Assembly: GCF_963974575.1 (NCBI RefSeq) | Contig: NZ_CAXBBQ010000002.1 | Coordinates: 372,001-436,000, forward strand | Length of the DNA: 64,000 bases | DNA from: Sphingosinicella sp963974575 | Lineage (GTDB): Bacteria; Pseudomonadota; Alphaproteobacteria; Sphingomonadales; Sphingomonadaceae | Direction of reading: 5' to 3' | Shown: positions 53,142-60,341 of the stretch, piece by piece | Numbering within the stretch: the stretch's first letter is position 1 | Layout of the letters: each line of letters starts with the position of its first letter | The notes under the pieces: generated by a model | What the model was told of the DNA's origin: nothing | The model's database searches: none | The model's input: only the letters and a program-made list of their open reading frames with translations | Made by a program: the position numbers and the translations under genes

Positions 53142-53443
53142 CCGCCGACGACCATTTCCAGCGTCACCGCCGCAACGGCGAACTGACCGCGCATCTTTTC
53201 GGCGATGACGGCGGCGTCATGCTCGGAAAGGCGGGGGACGACGACGCGCATCTCCAGCTTTTCGCGGATGCGCCGCGAACGGAACATCGAAGGCACGAGA
53301 TCGCGCTGCGCGAAATAGTTGAGCATTCTGAGGCTGATATGCGGGTCCACATTCGCAATAATCTCGAAATGCGCGCTCCTGCTCACAAAGGCGAGATGCG
53401 GCCCGGAAACGGCGGGCGCGGCGGCAGCAAGAGCGGTGGACAT
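53138..53443 (-). CDS. Small ACT-like domain protein
   Basis: 101 residues. HFEIIANVDPHISLRMLNYFAQRDLVPSMFRSRRI and LEMRVVVPRLSEHDAAVIAEKMRGQFAV have the beta-alpha-beta pattern of an ACT domain, as in the small subunit of acetolactate synthase (IlvM-like). It is divergent from an Lrp-type regulator, consistent with amino acid sensing. Function inferred only from fold pattern. Confidence 0.55.
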   Translation of the reverse strand: MSTALAAAAPAVSGPHLAFVSRSAHFEIIANVDPHISLRMLNYFAQRDLVPSMFRSRRIREKLEMRVVVPRLSEHDAAVIAEKMRGQFAVAAVTLEMVVGG

Positions 53444-53571
53444 GACATTCCTTTTTCAAGTTTGCGGCGTGCTTTTCGCACGCGCGCACAGAAAAAGGGA
53501 TGCAAAGCGATTGAGCTTTAACCGATTCTGTGCATAAAAATCGTCAAATTCAATTTTACAAAGCGAAATTT

Positions 53572-54045
53572 ATGCGCCTTGACGATTTCGACCGAAAAAT
53601 TCTTCGCGTGCTGCAGGAGGATTGCAGCCTTTCCACCGCGGAGATCGCCGAGCGCGTCGGCCTGTCGCAATCGCCATGCTGGCGGCGCATCGCGGCGATG
53701 GAGGAGGACGGAATCATCCGCAAGCGCGTGGCGCTGATCGACAGGCGCAAGGTGGGACTCGGCGCGCAGGTCTTCGCCAACGTGAAGCTTTCGGCGCACG
53801 GACGCGCGCACATGGCGGAGTTCGAAGCGACGGTGCGGGAGATAGAGGAAATCCAAGAATGCTACGTGCTGATGGGCACGACGGACTTCCTGCTGCGGAT
53901 CGTGACGACGGACATCGAGGCTTACGAGAAGCTGTTCTTCGAGAAGCTCTCCCGCCTGCCCGGCGTGCAGGAGATCACCTCTTCAATGGCGCTTTCGGAG
54001 ATCAAGAGCACCACCGCGCTGCCGGTCAGAGCCTCTCAAGCCTGA
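53572..54045 (+). CDS. Lrp/AsnC-family transcriptional regulator
   Basis: 157 residues. DNA-binding part RLDDFDRKILRVLQEDCSLSTAEIAERVGLSQSPCWRRIAAMEEDGII and RAM domain LMGTTDFLLRIVTTDIEAYEKLFFEKLSRLPGV. Complete Lrp architecture. ATG at 53572 fits the usual length (MRLDDFD); a GTG at 53530 is an alternative, and neither has a strong ribosome site. Divergent from the ACT-like gene with AT-rich DNA between; the 3' end overlaps the P450 gene by 20 bp. Confidence 0.93.
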   Translation: MRLDDFDRKILRVLQEDCSLSTAEIAERVGLSQSPCWRRIAAMEEDGIIRKRVALIDRRKVGLGAQVFANVKLSAHGRAHMAEFEATVREIEEIQECYVLMGTTDFLLRIVTTDIEAYEKLFFEKLSRLPGVQEITSSMALSEIKSTTALPVRASQA

Positions 54046-55453
54046 GCGGAAGGCCATCGCGGGGCCGGGGCATGGGGAACATGGCGAAGTCGGGCGTGTA
54101 CCCCTCCGGCAGCACGATGCGGCGCTTGTCCAGCAGCTCGAACAGGAAGGCCTTCGCCTGCATGTAGGCGAAGTGGAGGCCAAGACACATGTGGCCGCCG
54201 CCGCCGAAGGGCACCCAGGCGTATTTGTGCCTGCCCTTTGAATTTTCAGGCGAGAAGCGCGCGGGATCGAACCGGTCCGGGTCCGGCCAGAGATCGGGGA
54301 GACGGTGTGTCATCATCGGGTTGACGCCGATGTGCGTGCCCGCCGGAATGGTATAGTTCCCGAACGTAAAATCCTTGAGCGCGCGGCGCGGCAGCGCGGG
54401 CACGGGCGCGTTCAGGCGCATCGCCTCCTTGAACGCCCACTCGGTCTTTTCAAACCGGTCCAGCTCTGCGTAGGGAATCCTGTCCCCGAAATCGGCGCGC
54501 GCGCCGCGCACCTCGGCGCGCAGTTCCTCCTGCCATTCGGGCGAGGCGCCCAGATAATAGACGGTGGAGGTGAGCGATGAGGTGAGCGTGTCGTGCGCGG
54601 CCATCATCAGGAAATTCATGTGATCGATGATTTCCTGATCGGTGAGCAGGCGCGTCTGCCCGGTCGCCTCGTCCTCGTGCTCCGCATTGCAGATCTGCGT
54701 GAAGATATCGTCCCCCGCCGCGCCGCGGCGCTTGGGGATTTCCCGCCCGAAGAAGGCGCACATGAAGGCGCGCCCCTTCACGCCGCGCGCCATCGCGGTG
54801 AACGGCAAGGGCTTTCGCACGATGCCGATGGACGCGGCGACCATATCGACGAAGCTGGTGTTGATGCGGTCCGCCTCCGGCCCCCAGGGGATGCCGAGGA
54901 ACGAGGTGGCCGCGAGATCGAGCGTGAGCTGCTTGATCGCCGGATAGAACTTCACATCTTCCGGCCACTTGGCGACGCGCGCGGCGATGCCATCCTGCAG
55001 CGCGCCCAGGTAATTCTGCATCGGCGCGGGCTTGAAGGCGACCGACAGCGTTTTGCGGTGAACGCGGTGCTCCTCGAAATCCATCAGCATCACGCCGCGC
55101 GGGAACACACGATCGAGGATCGGATTCCAGCCCTGCTCCGACGAGAAGGTCTTGTCGCGATCCATGAAGACAAGCTCGTTCGCCTCCGGCCCGATCAGCG
55201 TGACCTGCCAGCCGCCGCCGATGTTGGGCGTGCGGTAAACGCGCCCGAAGCGATCCACCTGATCGCGCACCATGGTGAGCGGGTCTTTCAGAAAGCGCAG
55301 CGTGCGTAGAACCCTGCCGAGCCGCGAGCCCGGAATTTCCCCCGGCAGATGCGCAAGATCGGCATAGCCCGTATCGCGAAGCCGCGCGAAACGCTCCGCC
55401 GGCGTCGAGCCGTCGTCGGTGCGGAACTCCTGCGGATGAACCGGCGCGTTCAT
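54026..55453 (-). CDS. Cytochrome P450
   Basis: 475 residues. I-helix MMAAHDTLTSS (acidic-alcohol pair), K-helix ExxR in EAMRLNAP, and the haem loop PFGGGGHMCLGLHFA with the ligand cysteine. The total length and the meander RFDPARFSPEN match soluble bacterial P450s. It is related to the CYP51/CYP120-like group in outline, but the substrate is not predictable. The start at 55453 (MNAPVHP) has GGGAGGG. No ferredoxin or reductase gene is adjacent. Confidence 0.92.
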   Translation of the reverse strand: MNAPVHPQEFRTDDGSTPAERFARLRDTGYADLAHLPGEIPGSRLGRVLRTLRFLKDPLTMVRDQVDRFGRVYRTPNIGGGWQVTLIGPEANELVFMDRDKTFSSEQGWNPILDRVFPRGVMLMDFEEHRVHRKTLSVAFKPAPMQNYLGALQDGIAARVAKWPEDVKFYPAIKQLTLDLAATSFLGIPWGPEADRINTSFVDMVAASIGIVRKPLPFTAMARGVKGRAFMCAFFGREIPKRRGAAGDDIFTQICNAEHEDEATGQTRLLTDQEIIDHMNFLMMAAHDTLTSSLTSTVYYLGASPEWQEELRAEVRGARADFGDRIPYAELDRFEKTEWAFKEAMRLNAPVPALPRRALKDFTFGNYTIPAGTHIGVNPMMTHRLPDLWPDPDRFDPARFSPENSKGRHKYAWVPFGGGGHMCLGLHFAYMQAKAFLFELLDKRRIVLPEGYTPDFAMFPMPRPRDGLPLRLERL

Positions 55454-56080
55454 GGACAACCCTCCCACCCAAAGCCCGCATTCGGGCCGATCGTGTGCGG
55501 CGGGCACCCCTCCCACAGCGCACCCGCACGCACACAGCATCCGGCCGCGCGACTCTCCCTTCGCGCGCAAAATGCGGAGTTAGGATACGCAAAAACGGGC
55601 TGAGTGCAAATCTAATTTACACTAAGGTAAGTGGGAGGCGGGCGTGACGTTAACGAGCCATAACAAACAAACTCACTTACTACTAACAACCTATTTGGTT
55701 GTTCGTTCGAAAATTAGTGACGATATTGCGTTCGCCTGCCGATTCCGCCGCTACGCGCCACGCGACCGTGCCGCTAGGGGCGCACACGATGACGACGGGA
55801 TATAGGCGGATGGTTTATGCGGAGCTGGGGGTATGACGCCCAAGCTAAACCTTGAGTGGTGCCGCCTCAGATTCAGACGGTAGAGGGTGCCGTTTGCCTT
55901 ATTCAGATCGCTGACGGTCGGGTTTTGTAGTGTTGCTAAGGTCGGGATGGGTGGTCATGCCCCAAGGGAGGGCTGGGCAGAGATACCACCCCAGCAACTG
56001 CGGGCATACATACGAAAGCAAGGAAGCCGAAAAGGAACTTATTGTCAAATTACTTGCCAAGACAATTAATAGGACCCATC
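55454..56080. other. Intergenic and accessory boundary with AT-rich inverted repeats
   Basis: 627 bp without a convincing gene. AACAACC (55685-55691) and GGTTGTT (55697-55703) form a 7-bp inverted repeat around TATTT. GTAAGTG (55627-55633) and CACTTAC (55674-55680) form a second wide repeat. These are possible operators for the P450 gene upstream. From about 55600 the DNA becomes AT-richer and continues so through the orphan gene. No tRNA or integrase fragment recognised. Confidence 0.5.
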
Positions 56081-56953
56081 ATGTTTGAAGAATTACCAAG
56101 AGAAATGGTTGAATGGATATTAAGCCATCCCCAATCCCGTAAACCCGTTTTGCTTCCTGCAATAGCCGCAATTTCAGTATGTGAACATTACTTGGGCACG
56201 TGCTTTTTGGAATCGAATAGCCCTTTGCTCAAACACAAACCCAATTTTATTGGGGATTCATCCCGTGAATTTGGACTGCGCCTTGTTCAGATTGCTTCGA
56301 GCGTTTTCGCACTACGGAATGAACCAGGCTTCCTTGAGATTTGCCGGCGCTTGGCAACGCGCCCCCTGGTAGCGGCCTTCTACGAAGCCAAGGCCGCATA
56401 CCATCTCCAAGAGTTTGGCTTCAGGATTTCAGCTCGACCCGAAACTCTTTCAAAACGAGAAGATTTCGACTTCTCCATTTCTTTTGGGGAGACGGTAGTC
56501 AATGTTGAGGCAACGGCACTTTCTGGAAAGCAATTTGGTTCGAAGAATATTAAAAACGCCCTCTCAAAAAAGCGTAAACAGCTTCCCGATGATAAGCCAG
56601 CCATTATCATTTGCTTTGTGCCGGGCTTTTGGCGGGAGACTACACCAAGCATAGGAATCGAATTAGAAAGGCTTGCACATGAGTTCTTGCGAGGAACGCG
56701 CCGCATCAATTACCTCTTTTTCCTCGAAGACATTTTTCATATATCCACAGGCAGTAAGGCGATTACACGATGCTTCTATTATAAAAACCCCAATCCGCGA
56801 ATGACCGACCCGATTCTAGACAGTATGATTGACGCGAATAAGGTGACTGATGCACAAACGCGCGCGATCTTGCAAAATGGCGTACAGAACGGTTTTGCTG
56901 GAACGGGAGCTTTTGCGAATTGGCTTATTTGGCTTAACCAACGCTTACATTAA
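56081..56953 (+). CDS. Orphan protein, candidate PD-(D/E)XK-type nuclease fold, AT-rich
   Basis: 290 residues from ATG 56081 (AGGAC 5-6 bp upstream). Hydrophilic, no signal peptide. The central segment FYEAKAAYHLQEFGFRISA, then REDFDFSISFGETVVNVEATALSGK, gives helix-E ... D ... (V)E-x-T order resembling degenerate PD-(D/E)XK nucleases, but this is a weak pattern. Codon use is AT-rich, unlike neighbouring genes (many AAA, ATT, TTT), so it is likely acquired. No partner gene of a restriction or defence system is recognisable. Confidence 0.75.
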   Translation: MFEELPREMVEWILSHPQSRKPVLLPAIAAISVCEHYLGTCFLESNSPLLKHKPNFIGDSSREFGLRLVQIASSVFALRNEPGFLEICRRLATRPLVAAFYEAKAAYHLQEFGFRISARPETLSKREDFDFSISFGETVVNVEATALSGKQFGSKNIKNALSKKRKQLPDDKPAIIICFVPGFWRETTPSIGIELERLAHEFLRGTRRINYLFFLEDIFHISTGSKAITRCFYYKNPNPRMTDPILDSMIDANKVTDAQTRAILQNGVQNGFAGTGAFANWLIWLNQRLH

Positions 56954-57031
56954 CTGTTGTTACGTCATTCGCACAAGACAATCTATGCCCTCAGTGCTGC
57001 TATGTGGCGGAGCGTGTATTCACACCCTTTC

Positions 57032-57135
57032 CCCCTCAGCCCGCCCAAACCTCGCGCAACAGCCGGTCGAAATTCCCGCCGATCACCTTTTCGATGACGC
57101 GCGCCGGGTACTTCGCGCGGTCCCTTTCAGCGGCG
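57032..57135 (-). pseudogene. Remnant of a dipeptidase gene 3' end
   Basis: 104 bp, 96 of them identical to 57598-57701, the 3' end of the M19 dipeptidase gene. In the minus frame it encodes AKYPARVIEKVIGGNFDRLL and REVWAG and keeps the stop codon in the same place. Most differences are synonymous (for example GAT/GAC, TTT/TTC); replacements are M to R, F to L and T to A. It is therefore a remnant of a related gene that diverged as coding sequence, not a fresh copy. No start or upstream portion remains. Confidence 0.8.
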
Positions 57136-57149
57136 TTTTAATAAAAATC

Positions 57150-57176
57150 GTCACCCCGGCGCAGGCCGGGGTCCAT
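57150..57176 (+). repeat. Left REP-like inverted repeat
   Basis: Hairpin-forming: GTCACCCCGGC, centre GCAG, GCCGGGGTCCAT. Pairs with the copy at 57484-57510 in inverted orientation. Confidence 0.8.
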
Positions 57177-57189
57177 GCGACCTACCCGG

Positions 57190-57477
57190 TTATAGAAACG
57201 GATAAAGATCACTCCATTCCGGGTTCGCTTCATTGATAAGCCGCAGCTTCCACGCGCGGTTCCATTCCTTCAGCGCCTTCTCGCGGGCGATGGCCTCGCG
57301 AAAATCGTCGTGCTCTTCGTACCAGACGAGCATTTTCACATTATACCGCTTCGTGAAGCCGGGAACGTAGCCTTCTCGGTGTTCATGCACCCGCCGCGCG
57401 AGATCGTTCGTGACGCCGATGTAGAGCGTACCGCCCTTGCGGCTCGCCATAATATATACCCAACCGCGTGGCTTCAC
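57190..57477 (-). CDS. GIY-YIG nuclease superfamily protein
   Basis: 95 residues. GWVYIMASRKGGTLYIGVTND carries the GIY-type ..Y-I ... Y-I-G motifs, followed by the catalytic arginine in LARRVHEH and the later glutamate in YEEHDDFREA. This is the small single-domain family of endonuclease-like proteins (UvrC N-terminus/YhbQ type). GTG start at 57477; the first internal ATG is codon 10. Both ends of the gene lie within 13 to 14 bp and 6 bp of the flanking inverted repeats. Confidence 0.88.
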   Translation of the reverse strand: MKPRGWVYIMASRKGGTLYIGVTNDLARRVHEHREGYVPGFTKRYNVKMLVWYEEHDDFREAIAREKALKEWNRAWKLRLINEANPEWSDLYPFL

Positions 57478-57483
57478 GGGCGT

Positions 57484-57510
57484 ATGGGCCCCGGCCTTCG
57501 CCGGGGTGAC
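57484..57510 (-). repeat. Right REP-like inverted repeat
   Basis: Minus strand reads GTCACCCCGGC, centre GAAG, GCCGGGGCCCAT; differs from the left copy at 2 of 27 bases. The centre base change (A for C) and C for T keep the stem intact or nearly so. Confidence 0.8.
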
Positions 57511-57601
57511 GGTTGGGAGGTTGGCGTCCCTCTGGCGAAGCGGTCGTGCATTGGCGCTTCAGTGCGACGGGGGGTCGGCGGTGCGTGTTTCGCCCCTCCC
57601 C

Positions 57602-58750
57602 TCACCCCGTCCAAACCTCGCGGAACAGCCGATCAAAGTTCCCGCCGATCACCTTTTCGATGACGCGCGCCGGGTACTTCGCGCGGTCCATTTCGGCGGC
57701 GATGATTTCCATGCGGCGGGCGCTGTTGAGATCGGGGACCGCAACCGGCCCATCGGCCTCTCCCGGTGCACCGATGCCCGCCTTCTGCCGCGCCTCTGCC
57801 GTCTTGCGGACGATCTCCATATAGGCGGGGGAGATGTCGACGGGGGTGATGCTCTGGTCGCTGCCGATGCCGACGTGATCCTCTCCGCACAGGCGGATCG
57901 CGTGGGTGAGGTGCTTCATAAAGAGCGCGCGCGAGGGCGAGACGGGATCGCGGCCGAGGAAGGGCATCAGATACATGCCGACGACGCCGCCGGTGTTCGA
58001 CACGGCGCGGAGCGCGGCGTCGGGCTGGTTGCGCTGGCTATCATAAATCGTGCGCGCGCCGGTGTGCGAGCAGGTGATCGGCTTCGATGAGGCCGCAGCG
58101 GCGTCCATCACCGTTTGCGGCGTGGCGTGGCCGGTATCGACGAGGATGCCGAGGCTGTTCATGCGCGCCACCGCCTCCCGCCCAAGCGGCGTGAGGCCTT
58201 CGCTATCGGGCAGCGAGCTGCCGGCGCCGAGCGCGTTGCGATCATTGTAGGTGAGCTGCATGATCTTCACCCACAGGCCGCCGAACGTTTCGATGAGGCT
58301 GAGATCCTCGCCGATCATCCCCATGCCCTGAAAGCCGAAGATGATGCCGAGCTTGCCCTGCGCCTTCGCGGCGGCGAGGTCCGCATGGCGCTTCACGAGC
58401 AGGAAATGATCGGGGTGCGCCTCGATATGGCGGAGCCACTTCGCGATTTCCTTCACCGTGCCTTCGAAACCGCCGGGCTTGCCCACGGTGAGGTTGACCG
58501 CGGTGATGCCCGAGGCGCGGACGTTCGCCAGCTTTTCGGGGGTGAGCTCGCCGGGGGGCGGATAAGGCACGTTCCACGTGTCCGGCGAGGCGAGCGCATC
58601 GATGACGATCGCCTTCCGGTAAAGCGCGGCCACCGACGCCGGGATGGCATCGGTGGTGGCGGCGATGGCGGGGGCAGCAAGCGCGGTGAGGCCGAGGCCC
58701 GCCGCGCCGGCTGCGAAGGCGCGGCGGCTGATCTCGCTGGTTCCGGTCAT
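57602..58750 (-). CDS. Exported M19 (membrane dipeptidase) homologue with altered metal site
   Basis: 382 residues with a Tat signal (SRRAFAAGAAGLGLTALAAPA). Family features: TGHATPQT and CSHTGAR histidines, GSDQ, and the C-terminal GNFDRLFREVW of M19 dipeptidases. M19 enzymes cleave dipeptides including those with a C-terminal D-residue and some beta-lactams. The N-terminal H-x-D zinc pair (canonical DGHND) is replaced by DALASPD, and the bridging glutamate of GIEG by glutamine (GFQG), so catalysis by the usual binuclear site is doubtful. First gene of a set with the M20 and M14 homologues. Confidence 0.86.
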   Translation of the reverse strand: MTGTSEISRRAFAAGAAGLGLTALAAPAIAATTDAIPASVAALYRKAIVIDALASPDTWNVPYPPPGELTPEKLANVRASGITAVNLTVGKPGGFEGTVKEIAKWLRHIEAHPDHFLLVKRHADLAAAKAQGKLGIIFGFQGMGMIGEDLSLIETFGGLWVKIMQLTYNDRNALGAGSSLPDSEGLTPLGREAVARMNSLGILVDTGHATPQTVMDAAAASSKPITCSHTGARTIYDSQRNQPDAALRAVSNTGGVVGMYLMPFLGRDPVSPSRALFMKHLTHAIRLCGEDHVGIGSDQSITPVDISPAYMEIVRKTAEARQKAGIGAPGEADGPVAVPDLNSARRMEIIAAEMDRAKYPARVIEKVIGGNFDRLFREVWTG

Positions 58751-58765
58751 GATGCCCCCTGCCCC

Positions 58766-60322
58766 TTAGCGTTTCGCGACGGCGTGGACGACGTCGACGT
58801 AGAACTTCTCCGCCTCCGTGATGCCCGCGACCTTCGAACCTGGCTTCGGATCGATGACGATGAACTCGTTCGGCGCGTGCGCGCCCGCGCCGTAGCCGAT
58901 GCCCGCCGAGACGATCGGCATCTTCAGGATATCGGTGAACACGTAATACGGCGCGCTGCCCGCAAGGCGGGGCATGACGCTCGGCGTGATGCCGTACTTG
59001 CGGTACGTGCCGATCACCGCCTGCACCAGCGGCTCCTTCACCGAAGACTGCGCGGGCGGATAGCCCGACAGGCGCGTGAGCTTGATGTCGGTGAAGCCCT
59101 TGCTATCCAAGTGCGCGCGGATCAGGCGCTCGGACTCGTCGGGCGTCTGGTTCGGCACGAGGCGCGAATCGAACTTCGCGGTGAACTTGTGCGGCAGGAT
59201 GGTCTTCGTGCCCTCCCCCGAATAGCCGCCCCAGATACCGTCCATATTGAGCGTGGTGTTGAAGAGGTACTGCGTGATCGCCTCGCGGCCGGACATGCCG
59301 CCAATCCACTTCTCGACGCCGAGCGACTTCTGCATCGCCGCCTCGTTCGCTTCCCAGGCGGGGAGGACGCCGTTGATAAGCTCCTGCTCCTCCTGGTTCG
59401 GCTGGCGGATCGAATCGTAGAAGCCGGGCACGGTGATGACGTTGCCGTCGGGCGAGGTGAGGCTCGCGATCGCCTGCGCGAGGCGGAGGCCCGGCGCATC
59501 GACGATGGCTTTCAGCGAACTGTGGATCTCGGCGTCCTTGGGGCCGCCCTGCGGGCCGCCCTGCGCCTCAAGCTCGAAATAGATGTTGCCCTTGACGCCG
59601 AGCGACATCTGAACGCCGCCCGCAAGCGTCTGCCCCATCATCGGGAAGAGAACGCCGCCGTTCGCCTGCTTCAAACGGTCCGCATATTTGGCGATGAGGT
59701 CCGGGTAGTGCGGCGAGCCAAGCTCCTCCTCGCCTTCCGCGAGCAGCATGATGTTCACGGGCAGCTTGCCCTCGGCCTTGATGATGGCTTCGAGCGCATT
59801 CAGGAAAATGCGTTGCGGCCCCTTCTGGTTGGTCGCGCCGCGCGCCATGAGCACGCGGCCGAGCGCATGATCTTCAAGGATGGTGCCCGCGAAGGCATCG
59901 ACCTGCCAGCCCACGGGCTCGATCGGCTGCACGTCGTACATCATGTAAACCGCGATCGTCGTCTTCGCGCCCGCGTCGTAATAGCCCCAGACGCCGGGGT
60001 GGCGCTTGGTGGGGGCAAGCTCCGCTTCCTTGAAGCCGAGCGCCTTGAGATCCGCGATCAACATGTTCGCCATGTCGTTAACGCCGTCGTTCTGCGCGCT
60101 GATCGAACGCTGGCGCACCCAGCGCTGCACGTTCTCGATATGCGCGGCCTTGTTGGCGTCGATGTATTTATAGGCGGCGGCGTGCTTGCCCTTGTAGGGC
60201 GAGACCTTGCCGGCGTCGTAAGCCTTCTCCGTGGTGAAGGGGAACTCAGGACGCTTCACCTCCTGCGCGGTGGCGGAAAGCGTGATCGCGGAAAACGCGG
60301 CGGCGAGAAGCAGAGATTTCAT
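58766..60322 (-). CDS. Exported M20-family peptidase homologue with altered metal ligands
   Basis: 518 residues with a signal peptide (cut after LSATAQ). M20 features: AVYMMYDVQP, ARGATNQKG, LLAEGEEELGSPHYP, KDAEIHSS and GAGAHAPNEFI. The canonical GHYDVQP histidine is methionine, the bridging aspartate of GASDDKG is asparagine, and the later sSD-type aspartate is not visible, whereas the EE pair and terminal histidine remain. Fifteen bp separate it from the M19 gene and 19 bp from the M14 gene, so all three form one operon. Confidence 0.88.
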   Translation of the reverse strand: MKSLLLAAAFSAITLSATAQEVKRPEFPFTTEKAYDAGKVSPYKGKHAAAYKYIDANKAAHIENVQRWVRQRSISAQNDGVNDMANMLIADLKALGFKEAELAPTKRHPGVWGYYDAGAKTTIAVYMMYDVQPIEPVGWQVDAFAGTILEDHALGRVLMARGATNQKGPQRIFLNALEAIIKAEGKLPVNIMLLAEGEEELGSPHYPDLIAKYADRLKQANGGVLFPMMGQTLAGGVQMSLGVKGNIYFELEAQGGPQGGPKDAEIHSSLKAIVDAPGLRLAQAIASLTSPDGNVITVPGFYDSIRQPNQEEQELINGVLPAWEANEAAMQKSLGVEKWIGGMSGREAITQYLFNTTLNMDGIWGGYSGEGTKTILPHKFTAKFDSRLVPNQTPDESERLIRAHLDSKGFTDIKLTRLSGYPPAQSSVKEPLVQAVIGTYRKYGITPSVMPRLAGSAPYYVFTDILKMPIVSAGIGYGAGAHAPNEFIVIDPKPGSKVAGITEAEKFYVDVVHAVAKR

Positions 60323-60341
60323 CGGGGGAACTCCTTCAGGG

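Larger units (their letters stand above)
57150..57510. mobile_element. Putative GIY-YIG nuclease module with 27-bp inverted repeats
   Basis: A 361-bp unit: left 27-bp repeat, a GIY-YIG gene, right 27-bp repeat in inverted orientation (25 of 27 identical). Each repeat is itself a hairpin (CCCCGGC and GCCGGGG around GCAG or GAAG), like REP sequences. The arrangement resembles a minimal mobile or REP-associated unit with a homing-type nuclease instead of a RAYT transposase. Mobility is inference; no target duplication was verified. Confidence 0.5.

Noticed and set aside
55887..56069. 60-codon frame upstream of the orphan gene
   Set aside because: No ribosome site and no recognisable family; composition inconclusive.
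55454..57030. tRNA, integrase or phage attachment site at the AT-rich boundary
   Set aside because: No cloverleaf, integrase fragment or matching short direct repeats could be seen by eye.
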